From: Vicugna pacos
Lineage: Eukaryota > Chordata > Mammalia > Artiodactyla > Camelidae
Assembly: GCF_048564905.1 (NCBI RefSeq)
Contig: NC_133006.1
Coordinates: 22,660,001 to 22,724,000, forward strand
Direction of reading: 5' to 3'
DNA: 64,000 bases
A program made the translations under genes and the position numbers. Under the pieces are notes generated by a model that searched no databases, was not told the origin of the DNA, and saw only the letters and a program-made list of their open reading frames with translations. Of this stretch, positions 31,601-43,200 are shown piece by piece. Within the stretch, counting starts at the first letter, position 1; the number at the start of each line of letters is the position of its first letter.

Positions 31601-33200
31601 AGGTCTCACCATAAACTCTAACCCTGACACATGAACCTAGTCGGGACGGAACTCACAAGCCCAGAGCTTCGTTTTGAGAAGCAAAGAGTACGCCAACATC
31701 AGGTAGTCCAACTTCTAGGACCTTTGCCTGAGAGATTAGCCTTCAAAACATCTGGCTTTGAAAAGCCGCAGGGTTCATGTCCACGAGACCGGCGGGACAG
31801 TGGCCAGCTAAGAGTTCTTAAAGGGCAGATTCATTTGCTGCAGGGCCCAGCACAGAAGCAGTCACTTGAAAAGAGCCCATATGTGAAAGATATTCATTTC
31901 CTAATCTTAAAACTTGAACATAGGGGCAGGGGCCTGTTGGGATATTGTCTGGGGACAAAGGCATGGGTGGACACCATTTTTGAGCCCTCCCTCTGCCTTG
32001 CTAAAGCTGGCAGGTGCTATTTTATTTTACTTTTTACTCTAGACGTTTTTCCCTTGGTGGGTGCCACGTCACACTTCAACTGACAAGCAGCATCTCTGTA
32101 CTCCTGGTCTGCCTCGCTAATACATCTTCTTTTTTTCCCCTCTCAGCAGCTACGAACTTCATGCTGTCCCTCTGTCACACTGCACAGAGCCAGTCTCTCC
32201 CAGAGGGGAGATTTTACACATGTCTGGAGCCCATGTATTTATTTCTGGTGCCTTGGTTTGTGCAACTGTGGCCGGGGACACCTCTAACTTGTCTGGCTCT
32301 GGTGGCCACCAGGGCTTATGCTCAAGGGTCCCACAGGTAACCAACAGAGAAAGATTTCTTAAACAGCTCCCACCCTCAGGGCATAGCAGAAGGCAACAGA
32401 CCCAGGAGCTCAGTCTTTATGTGAAAGAAGGATATATATGTTTACCATCATAGCTGCAGCCTGAGGGGCAGAATTCTTATTAAACACACATGTAAGGGCT
32501 AACTGAGACCTCAGAAGGCACGTGCTGTCTTTGTGTTCTTCCTCCGCCACACTCCAGAGCACCAGTATCTCTTGGAGGGGAGCTCTTACATGTGTCTGGT
32601 GCTCCAGTTTTTCATCTGGCTCCCTGGTTTTTCATTGGGTTCCCTGGTTTTTGTGACTGCCACTCAGGGGACACCTTTTGATCTCTTGGCTCTGGTGGCC
32701 ATGGGGGCTTGCATTCCTGAGTCCTATGGGATTGTAACAACCAGAAGGACATTTCTTGACAGGCTACCAACCCCAGGGCACTGCACAGACAGCAGACTGA
32801 AACACATCCCCACTGCTTCTGTGAACGAGGCTTATATGCTTGTCCTGAAGCTTTGGGCTTGGGGGCAGGCTTCAGGTTTGGCACCCATCGCGAAGTTATG
32901 GAGGTGCTTTCAGGGAATGTAGGCCCGGGGACGCCATCCTTGCACTCTTCCTCTGCCTTGCCACAACTTGACAGAATAAGCTCCCAGAAAGGAGCTTATA
33001 CACTCACTCAGAGCCTTAATTTTTGCCACTGTTGGCCAGGGGACACTTCCAGTTTTCCTAATATGGGGGACAGCAGGGCTTATGTTTGTGGTCCTATAGG
33101 ACTGTGTATATTTTATACTTTAAAAGCTGCTACCAGAGGGTCTGACTTCCAATCAGTCTGAATCTAGGTGCTAACTGAGACATCCTGACACTGAAGGTCT
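31600..33200 (+). repeat. degenerate tandem repeat, period about 370-410 bp
   Basis: Three or four diverged units repeat the order: CTCTGCCTTG-like, GAGGGGAG with CTCTTACA, GGGGACACCT, TCTGGCTCTGGTGGCCA, CCTATGGGA-like, then GACAGGCT and GCACTGCACAGACAGCAG. The GGGGAG landmark recurs at about 32207, 32577 and 32990. The open frames inside (31631-32083, 32014-32340, 32533-32922, 32853-33161) follow the repeat and not a protein family, so they are not called as genes. The element family is not identified. Confidence 0.55.
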
Positions 33201-33299
33201 TCACACCCTCAACAACTGGGAGCTGTAAAAAAAAAATAATAGGCTGCTTAGACAATCACAGAGGTTTGGGAGACAACAAAGAGCTGGGGCATAGTTAAA

Positions 33300-33887
33300 T
33301 GTGTGTTCTGGCCAATAGAAGTCCCACCGAGACGGAATGAATTACTCGAGACTCTGTGGGAAGTCAAGAGTGAGAGCCAACTCCACAAGCTTCTCAAATG
33401 CTCCCACATTTATTGTGTACAATCAAAGGAATAATCACTAACAGTTGTGAGATGGAATGCAGGAATTTTAGGGAAAGACAGGGATGGGATAGAGATTGTA
33501 GAATCCACAATGAGTACAAAGGCTTAGCTTATCTTTAGGAAAATCATGGTGAGAGGGGAACAAGATACATTCTTTAGATATGTTAATTACAAAGCAGACC
33601 ACCAGACCAGCCAGTTCCTGGTCTTGGGAATACAGACCATCTAAACAGCGGGCACGCCCAGCATTTATAGCTGAGGGTCTGAGTCGTTGCTTTGCAACGA
33701 GCAGAGTGCTATCTAAAACCTCAACTATGCAAGCAAGGCATTGTTTCTGCTTTTTATGGCAAAGAGACTAGAGTGTGATGCACAGGCGCCTGCTAGCAAA
33801 GCAATTATTAAGCACATTTGTTTTTCTTAAAGGTGACAGGCGGCTGGGGTCTGCTACAATTTATTAACCCAATCATGGGCTCCCACA
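33300..33887 (-). mobile_element. solitary LTR, class II endogenous retrovirus (ERVK-like)
   Basis: Fossil element. On the minus strand it begins TGTGGGAGCCC and ends in CA, holds a TATAAA-like stretch and an AATAAA signal next to a second GTGGGAGC block, and is flanked by the same 6-bp sequence GTTAAA at 33294-33299 and 33888-33893. A 6-bp duplication is typical of ERVK-type insertions. It is a single LTR with no internal region next to it, as left by recombination between two LTRs. It looks like a whole LTR. Exact duplication suggests moderate, not ancient, age. Confidence 0.75.
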
Positions 33888-33944
33888 GTTAAACAATAAG
33901 CTTCGTCTCCACACAAGGCCACTCCTTCCAGACTGGGAGAGGTA

Positions 33945-34430
33945 GCTGATGATCATATGATCATCTCAATAGATGCGGAAAAGGCATTTGACAAAATTCA
34001 ACATCCGTTTATGATAAAAACTGTCAACAAAATGGGAATGTACCTCAACATACTAAAGGCCATATATGACAAGCTAACATTATACTCAAAGCTGAAAATC
34101 TGAAAGCTTTTCCTTTAAGGGCTGGAACAAGACAAGTATGCCCACCCTCACTACTTTTATTCAACAGAGTATTGGCAACCAAGCAATTAGGCAAGAAAAA
34201 GAAATATGAGTCATCCAAATAGGAAAGGAAAGTAAAACTGTAACTATTTGCAGATGACATAATTTAATATGTACAAAACTCTCACCACCAAAACACTGTT
34301 AGAATTAATAAATGAATTCATTAAAGTGATAGGCGTCAAAATGGCGATACAAAATCTGTTGCATTTCTGTGCTAATAACAAACGATCAGTGAAGTAAATT
34401 AAGAAAACAATCCTTTTTACAGTTTTTGCT
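33945..34430 (+). mobile_element. LINE-1 ORF2 fragment
   Basis: GATCATATGATCATCTCAAT, GCGGAAAAGGCATTTGACAA, AATGGGAATGTACCTCAACA, CAGAGTATTGGCAACCAAGC, TTTGCAGATGACATAATTTA: sense ORF2, broken frame. It begins about 55 nt from the solitary LTR. Confidence 0.85.
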
Positions 34431-34955
34431 AGAGGGACAATTGACCTATTCACAGGTGACGACTACCATGGGTATCACAGTGGAATTCTTTCTAATGGCT
34501 ATTGTATATATGGCTGTAGGATATCTATACAGCGGGCTTTTCATGCCACTGGGATGGCTCACGGCCCCTGTTTGGAGGATGATGCCAAATGATTCATGGT
34601 AACAAAACTGCTTTTTAGTGTAATGGCTGTTTATTTTCATGTTCACTACATCTACTATTATAAAAAAATCAGAACATTATGACCCAGTTAGTTTTGTTTT
34701 ATAATATAAACATTATCAAAATATATGATCAGTAGAGCTCCATAATTGAGGTTGAAAATAAATTGAAGATAACGTTAAAAGACAATTCTTAACTTTAGAC
34801 TTTCCGTAGGAGCTGAGACCCAGAGATGCTTTTTGAGAGATTTAGTCAAAGGATTGCCCTTTACATAAGGTTTCTTAACCTAGAGAGATTTTCATTACTA
34901 TTCTACTGTCAACTTAAAGATCATTTTTGGTGAGTTTGGAGATAATATTCAGACA
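34430..34955. other. intergenic DNA, nothing firm
   Basis: Non-coding by inspection. It may be part of the same insertion as the pseudogene-like stretch that follows, but no homology was recognised. Confidence 0.3.
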
Positions 34956-34960
34956 CATAT

Positions 34961-35797
34961 ATGGGTAATGGTGTACTTATTGAAGATATTTTTCATCTTT
35001 CTGATCAGGGTATATGGCAAGTTGATGTTTACTCTTTGCTGAACCCAGACAGAGGCCACAAAAAACACCTTATGGACTCAATGACAGCAACCAGCTTTCT
35101 AGTGAAACTCAATGCATCCTTGCACAAAAGTTACAGGGGCAACAAGATATCTTTACCATTTCAAGAACACTGTCACTGAGCTCTTTGGAGGCTCTATCAG
35201 TCTGCAGTTCTGGAAGTCTTCCAAGTTTCTACCTGGGTGTAAAATTCAGATCTGAAGGTCCAATACAGAGAGGGCTGTCACATCAGTTTGTGCCCCATGA
35301 GGTCAGCCTGAATTGTGCCAAGTTTCCTGATGTCATTGTTGGGTAAATTTACACAGGCATTCATTCAAACACTTCTTGGTGAGAAAACCTGTGGAGAGTT
35401 TTTGTACATCTCTTCACTTTTCCAAGATGTTTTATATTTAGACTTGACAGGAGATATTATAAAAGTGATTTACCAGAGATGTGCCAAAGGTCATACATGC
35501 TACAAGTTACCCTCAATGCTTCATGGACTACTTGAACATATCGGAAACTGTCTAGAATTTTACAGTTCACTTAACTGTTTTAATCGTTATAGTCTAGTGA
35601 CTCTTACTAATAGAGAGGGGCAACTTGAGACACTCTTAGAAGCCTCTCTAGGTAAACGAACTGTCTGGAGTGTTTTGGATGGTTTGAAGTCACATGGCTA
35701 TAAAATTATGGGTGAAAAGAACATGGTGAAGATTAGAGATACTGTATTAATAACACCAGTAGCACTGAAGGGAATGTTGACGTTTAAAAGATTTTAG
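34961..35797 (+). pseudogene. unidentified pseudogene-like coding stretch
   Basis: Two plus-strand open frames, 34961-35179 (72 residues) and 35315-35797 (160 residues), lie end to end with a stop-containing gap of about 135 nt between. The second is the longest clean frame in the intergenic DNA, and its composition looks protein-like (LEASLGKRTVWSVLDGLKSH, GEKNMVKIRDTVLITPVALK). No introns are evident, and an AATAAA occurs at 35823. I do not recognise the family. The likeliest reading is a processed pseudogene of a cellular gene, with at least one disabling change in the gap. It could also be part of an unnamed repeat. Confidence 0.4.
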
Positions 35798-35799
35798 TG

Positions 35800-36415
35800 T
35801 TTAGCTCCTGTTCTGAAAGGGAAATAAATCAAGTGCTATGTATTTTACTCTGATGGCAGAAACAATCTGATAGGACTAATTCTTGTGCTACTTTTGTGTT
35901 TTCCATAGCTTAGAATTTGTGAAAGAAACAAGCATTCTTAATTTCTGGAGAAGGTTAATATTTCTAATAGTCATTATGTTATCTTCTGCTATGGTTACTA
36001 AAAAGCATTTTTCCTCAGGTTAATAATATAGGCATAGTTTAGATAACTTTTTTTATTAACTGGATACTTTGTTCTTATTTTAACAACTGACCAGATTCCT
36101 CTCTTCTCTGAAAGGTTTTTTTTTTTTTTTAAGGTCAGGTCCCAAATTCTGAACTATAGAGACTGACTGACAACATATCTTTTGCACCCAGATCATCTTT
36201 AGCATCTCTAGATGAGTGTTAAGTAGCACTAAGTTTCTCTTCCTTATTTTCCTTGTGTAACATATGGGATGATCATGTGACCTAAATATGGATACTAGCA
36301 ATAATTAGTGAGGGTCATATGCTTCAATGCTCTTAAAATCGCTCTGCAGTATTGAAGGACTGGTTTGTTTGACAGGCACACCATGTAGGAAGAGATGTCA
36401 GTACAAAGGGAGTAG
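35800..36415. other. intergenic DNA with a T run
   Basis: Non-coding DNA between the pseudogene-like stretch and the duplicated DRB segment. A run of T at about 36115-36131 is the only landmark. It has no counterpart left of the second duplicate at 56031. Confidence 0.4.
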
Positions 36416-38559
36416 CTCCTTCTCTCATTGAGGGAGAATAATTACTAGTAAGGTTACTTTTTGAGAGTAGACATTTGTTTATTTATAAGAATGGACTATT
36501 CACAACATAACTTGAAATGTTTTATTATGTATTTTGAATAAAACAGACAACATTCCAAACTCACACCTGGAATCACTGGGCAGTTGCTGGTGGAAAATCT
36601 AAGTGGAATTTTAAAAAATAATCTGGCCAGTTTTTGTACTGGATAAAGAGGTGGATGCTTTGCCACAGCACAGTTAACACAAGATCTAGAGCAAAGGGAA
36701 ATAAAACTAAAACCCTTTCTACATACAATTTTAATGCACAGGGCTACGAGAATTCTAGCTGTCTCTCTGTGACTACTCGATTGCAAATATTCTGGTTCTA
36801 AACAATAGTGCTGTGTTAAAGTATCATAAAGCACAGGTAAACTGAGTCAGAGAATGACACTGAGAAGTTGAAGAAGCCCTGTCAAGTGACTTAGATAGCA
36901 CCATGGTGTAAAGACTGGCTCCACCCAAAGTTCCCAACAGGGGACATTGCTGAGCTCTTACTGGAAGGGGTCTTACCAAGCCTGCCGAGGGCTAATATGG
37001 CCTGTGAACAGCACAGTCTTCAGTGGAGGACACGTGCGGTCATGGCAAGAAGAAATTGGACTTGTTTGACAATGTTATTAATATTTTTTTCCTTAGGTAA
37101 AGGGACCACTGACTTGTTTCTCTCTTTGGGTTCCAGACTAGTGGTGGTAGCTTCTGAAACTACAGAGAATACTCTGAGACTACTTGGACAAGAGACAGAC
37201 ATTCTTTGCTAACTGTGCCTTGCTGACAGCTAAGAGCTCGTTTTCCCCAGATGTATTGCAACCTTTCAGACTTACTACATATGAGTCCCATTCTGTGACA
37301 TCTGGTATAGGACTCAAGACATTCTGTACCTTTACAAACTTCAACCTGCCTGTTGTTCAACAGAAGTCTATGCTTCTGATGTCACTTGGTTGTTCCTAAG
37401 AGTGTTGTGATTTATTTTCCATAAAAACAAACTTATGGTGTCATGCATCCAGAGCAGAGACTGGAACTTCTGTACCAATACCACTTTTCCGGAAACCAAT
37501 TTAACTGCCTTTTAAGGAAATAAGCCTTTATTTGACACTTCTCAAACATAACAGAAGGTGAGCAGGATTCTTGCTTTCAGTGAAGAAGCTCAGCCTTGAG
37601 ATCATCTGTAGGATTGATGGTTTGAAAATTGTCGCTATATTGTTTTCCTTAAATTGTCCTTATGTTGAATTAATATAGCAGAAGAGTGTGATATAATATT
37701 TTTAAAAGCACATTTTTATATTCATAAATATATACAATATACAGAATTTAAGTCATAGTCAGTTAATTCCTTTTAAAAAGCAATTTGTATGACTTGTAAA
37801 TTGTCATATTTATATGAACAAGTTTTGATAGTGTCCTTTTAAACTATATTTCAGCATATCCTTGATACAGAATTACTTTTTTTGCCATGCTTTTTTACCC
37901 TATAATCTATATGAAACTTAGCTTGACTTTTGCAGATTAGCGCATCACAATTAGTTAACTCTGAATAAATTATGATTTTGTCATTGTCAAATTAAACATA
38001 ATATTCTCCTGATTGCAAATGAGCAACTTCCAATGGTACTAAAATTATCATTGATGTCTAGGGATAAAGATTCTTCTCAAATACAGAAACAACAGTGACT
38101 TTTACCCAACCTCTCCAAGAAATGTTGGACTTTCCACATTAATAGAAATATATTTTTTCCAAAGTAAGTGAGATACTATTTCTATTCTATTCCAAAATAT
38201 TCAAACTTGCACTGAATTATGTTGAGAAATCTGAAATAATGATTGAGAACAATAGATCAGATTTAGGAACATGGAGGCCACTGTTATCTTCAGTAAGGTG
38301 GAGACTGGTGGGGTCCTATCTGTGTCATTATATAAGATCAATGCAGATTTTTGTCATTTCAGAGGAGAGTAACAATGCTGATGAAGGGAGTCTTCTGAAG
38401 GAATAGAGTTGCCGCACAATAGCTGTTTCCATTTGTATTAAATCCTGTCATTCATTAAAGGAGTAGTACTATTGATATGCATTTCAATGAATTAAAGTGA
38501 TAAAAACAGTTTCAATATAAGCGACACTATTCTCTTCAGAAATGAAATAGGAGGTGGTA

Positions 38560-38800
38560 TGATGTAATGGCTGAGCATGTGGGGTTTGGAGACACATATA
38601 ACTTGGCTCAATCTGGAGTGTACCATTTACCAGACTTGCGCCCTCGTAAAATTTGTTTATCCTCTACCCGTCATTTTGTTATCTCCATCTGTAGTAATGA
38701 AAAAGGTAGTTAAATCATTAAGATGATGTGATAATTATATTTTTAAATGATGTGTAAAAAGCCCTGTAAAGTTTATTCTCAGTACAAAGTAAAATGCTTA
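38560..38800 (+). repeat. MIR SINE in the DRB upstream flank
   Basis: GATGTAATGGCTGAGCATGT, GGGTTTGGAGACACATATAA, CTGTAGTAATGAAAAAGGTA and the TGTAAAAAGCCCTGTAAAG end match MIR in order. The same copy occurs at 58275-58505 in the second duplicate, so it predates the duplication. Confidence 0.7.
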
Positions 38801-40010
38801 AAAATTAATCAATTAATTTTAGTTATTTTTATTGTGGCATGGTGAGTTCTGGCACTAGAATTTTTAAGGTATATAAAGAATGACTACTTATCAGAACTGG
38901 GGAGGAATGTGAATTAATGCAGAAATTTAGAATGATAGTTGACCTTTAAAGTCCACTGTAAATGTGAGATATTATGCTGACATTAAATTAATCTGTAATA
39001 ATTATCTAGACATAGAATTATGTATTTTAAATTATATGATTATATCAAGGGATGTAACTCATAGTTTTTCCATAGTGTTCTATTTCCTGAACATTCTATA
39101 ATACATTCATTAGCAAAATTTTCTTAGTCTTTTCTAAGGGTAAAGCAAAAGAAAATGAATAATAAGGAGTCACATCCCCAATGAAATGTGAAAATTGAAA
39201 TGGGAACCAGGAGTAAGGGATGGAACACTTTTTCATATAAAATATTAATTATTCTAAAGCAGAGTTGTGCCACAGGCTGATTTTGATCCTTTATTGACCA
39301 CCCAGCCCCTGCATACTTTGGACAGTTGTCCTTCACACATTGTTAGGTTACGTGCTCTACAAAGGTACCTTCAAGGCCCTCCATCCTACACAGATCACCT
39401 TCAGTAAGCCCCTTTATCTATGTGCTTTCTGGAGGTTCCACTAAATTCAGTGACAGCATCAGGAACAGACCTGTAAAACCTTTTCACTCAGGTTAAATTG
39501 TTGACTAACTGTACATTTCCTTCGGTTTATCAGAAACATCCCGACCTGTCAGGAGATACAGACTGAACTCTCCAATGAACAGCTGTAAGTCTGTCACGTC
39601 ATCAGTTGCCAGAGGATGCTGTTTCTTGAGGTGTCCACAGAATCACAGTATTGAAATACCTGAAAGATTGAAGTGCCTTATTTTCAACTGTGAGAGTTTA
39701 AGTAATTTTCCCTAAACTACGGCACTAAGTTATGGTGCAAGTAGGACCAGATTAAAGATCTTGTAACTTGCAATTATTTTCTTTCCACTGCTTCATCTAC
39801 TGACACACACACTTGTCAGACCAGCTCTGTCTCAAAGTGAGAGAAAAGCATGCTCATAAAAGAGTCAAACATCTGTACACATCACTGACCAGCACAGAGC
39901 TGGCTCACAATAGGGGCCCAATTAAAATATTTCAGATGCAACTGGATCAAATCTTTAAAGTACTCAATTAAAACAATTCTTTTAATGGAGGAAATTCTAA
40001 GTTTCAGAAG

Positions 40011-40077
40011 AGGACCTTCATACTGAATCTCTGACCAGCAACTGATGACGCTACTCATCTCTGATGTTAATTGGTTA
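40011..40077 (+). promoter_or_regulatory. DRB: DRB copy 1 proximal promoter, S-X-Y boxes
   Basis: S/W box AGGACCTTCAT (40011-40021), X1 ACCAGCAACTGAT (40034-40046), X2 TGATGACG (40043-40050) and a Y box at 40066-40076 that reads GTTAATTGGTT. The ATTGG core for NF-Y is kept, but the base before it differs from the usual CTGATTGG, which copy 2 retains. Order and spacing are those of mammalian DRB promoters. The start codon is about 148 nt downstream. Confidence 0.85.
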
Positions 40078-40223
40078 CCTAACACTGAGCTCACCCAATC
40101 CAGGAGCAAATACAGATTTCCTTGGCTGGTATTATTTGGATGTGGATTGGAGGAGGGTCACAGTGCCCATTTGAGTGGGACCTGCCTACTCCCATCACAC
40201 GCTATCTTCTCCTGATCTCCAGC

Positions 40224-43200
40224 ATGGTGTGCCTGTATTTCTCTGGAGGCTCCTGGATGGCAGCTCTGACAGTGATACTGATGGTGCTGAGCCCTTCCCT
40301 GGTTTGGACCAAGAACACCCAATGTAAGTGCACATTTTGAGCTCTTGTGGGGTGGGGAAAGGAAAGGAGTTAGCTTTGTCACTGTGTCCAGGCCATGTCC
40401 CTTAAAAAACCGGACATTTTCTTCAGTGGCCAACTATCTTTATCATAAGAATGCTCAATTCTTTCCACAATAAGGGAGCCTGGGTGCTTGGACTGTTTAT
40501 GAAAGTTGTGTAAGTTGCCTCCATATATATGAACAATTTATTTTCAACTCTCTTCCAGTAAAACCATGCCAGCTTTGCATCCCATTCCTTTGGGGTCTTA
40601 AGAAGATTTATAAATGAGAATGTCAAAATGTCAGTTTCCTTTATTATGTTGAGTCATGCCAAAAAAGGGGAAGTTTAGTCAAAAATTTTCTGGGGAATCA
40701 AGAGGACTTAGAAAGATCTCTCCTAGAAAATCCTGTTATTTCATCAATAAGATCTGTTTTGTTGGTGTCTCTCCCTAATACATGAGAATGTATCAAAGAG
40801 TCTCTCCCCATTAAATCTTTTCCTTTCTTCTGAACCACAATGTTTATAAGGGTTACATCACTGGAGGTTCTCTGACAAAACCTGGGGCTAGTTTTCTCTC
40901 TTTCTTCTGTGGGAAACACCCTAAAGCTTAAGTAGAGATCCTTAGTGTCTGGAATCACCCAGTAGGTAAGGAACACCCAGGGAATGTTCTATGATGCTTA
41001 AAGAAGTTACACATTCTCTGAAAACTTGACACAGGTTAATGTTCACTATGAATCTATTTTGAATCTTCCTATACCTTGTTTCTCCTACATCTCCCCATTC
41101 TCTGGCCTGAGCCCATGAGAAGAGACTCAACTAGTAGAGGATAAATTATGTAAAATTCTGCTTTTGTAAGTCAAAAGTAGTCAAATACCAGCAATTTCAT
41201 ATGGCAAACCATAATTTTTGAGCAAGGTACAGAGAGTGTGGTTCTTTCCATCCCATAGGGCTGAAATTCATTAAGCAAGACAAGGGAGCTCATTGGCCTC
41301 CTGGAGTCTGGCCCCAGATTTCATAGGTTCATTCATCATGCCCTCTCTGTTCCTTAATTAGCTCTGTTTTGTTACTTCTTTTTCCAGTTCTTCCCTATTC
41401 CTACTCAGTTATATCATCACCATTGCTGAAAATATCCCAAATTTGCACAGATCTTCAGCACAGTAACAATCCAGATGAGATGAATCTTAATGAAAATTTC
41501 CTTTTTTCTTAAAATCACCTTTATCGAAACTGTGAATGTTTCTTACAACTAGTAGGAGGAGAAAGAGGAAGTTTGTCTGAATTTGTAACAGCAAGTAGAA
41601 GGGATGTTATGTAGTGTCACCGGAATAAATGAGTGTGAAAGTTGGAGCCCTCTCTTGCTTTCCAAGAGTCTCACAAAAATCAGTTTTCGAAACTCTGGGT
41701 TTATTTGTTCAGACCAAATTTTCTTTTTTGAAAAACTATTATATATTGGGTTCTGTTCTAGGTCAGAGAATTCTATTTGGATAAGATAGCAGTCCCCTAC
41801 TATCATGAAACTAATGACAGGAGACAAAGATAACAATCCAAAAACATTTAACAAAGAAAAACATTTCAGAGAGCAATAAATGCTCTGAAAAAAATGTATC
41901 AGGGTTATGGGACAGAGAGAATTGTATTCACCTGACTTGAGTTCAAGTGGCTAGTGAAAGTGACATTTAGTTGAAATATAAACATTGGAAAGCCAGGCAT
42001 GTGAAGGATGTCCTAGAACAGGGAAAGGACACTGTGGGAAAATCTTTGCTGTGTTTAAGGGACAGAAAGGAGGCTAGTAGAGTGACTAAAGCAGAGCAAG
42101 CAAGTTGGCAGGTGGAATAAGATAAGGTTGAAAAGGAATTCAGGAAACAAATTATATTAGACCCTGATGGGCATGGTGAAAAATTTGAATTTTGTTTTAA
42201 AAAATACATGAAGTTACTGAAAGGTTACAAGGAAAGTCACTTTTGTACTTATCAGAGAAAAAATAATAATTCTAGTTACCATGTGGAGACTGGATTGAAG
42301 GATTCACCAGTGGTCAGGGACACCACTCAGGATCATATTAAAATTCTCCAGGGAAGACATACTTGTGGCCTTATTTAGTGTTTAATGACAGAGACAGTAG
42401 TAATGATAAAGTGAGAAGATTTGGGATAGATTGTTGAGTAACTTGTTAATGAGGGGAAGAAGGAGCAAATCAAGTTTATCCCTCAGGACTTTGTCTTGAA
42501 TAACTGAAATAAACTTGATGGTGCTATTTATTGGGACAGGAAAAGCTGTGGAAGAAAATAATTTGAAGTGGCTGGTTAGAAATAATGATTTGTTTACATT
42601 AAGTGGAAATAATTTATTAACATGTATGTGAAGCTGTCAAGAGGCCAGTTGAATATATAAGACTGGAATTCAGGGGGAGGTGAGGGCTGGAGGTATGTAT
42701 GTCTGGGTCATTGACACATGTACTGGATTAGAATCCAGGAAAGTAGAAGAGATTACATAAGGAGAGAGAGATTGTGTAGATGACAAAAAGAGGGCAAAGA
42801 TCTTAGTCAGAGGACCAAGAGTCAATGAGTCAGTAAAGGGGACCAGAAAAGGGTACCAGGGATGTTGAGAAAAGCCAGGAGAATGTGATGCATGGAAGTG
42901 AAGGAAAGTACATTTTTCAAGGAAGGAGGGAGTGACCAGTTGTGATGAGCACCACTAAGATGTGGGTGAAGTGAGAACGTGATAGAGAAGTGAGCCCTGG
43001 GTTTGGCGGATCGACATTTACAGTAAGTGGTGCACACAAGACAGGAACTGGATTGGACCAATTGAAGAGAGAATGGGAGCAGTGTGAGGAATGGATTACA
43101 GATGCCACACTGAGTAGATGAAATCAGGGGAAGACTGTGCCCTAGAATCAGAAATTCAGCTGGACCTAAAGTGTGAGAATAAAGGAGACTGAAGAGAAGC

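Noticed and set aside
31631-32922. Chain of plus-strand open frames as an expressed gene
   Set aside because: The frames track a degenerate tandem repeat and change phase from unit to unit.
4620-36400. Leftover DRB or DQA exons (exon 2-4 relics) in the intergenic interval
   Set aside because: I looked for the conserved words of beta-1, beta-2 and alpha-2 exons on both strands and saw none; only promoter-like modules are present.
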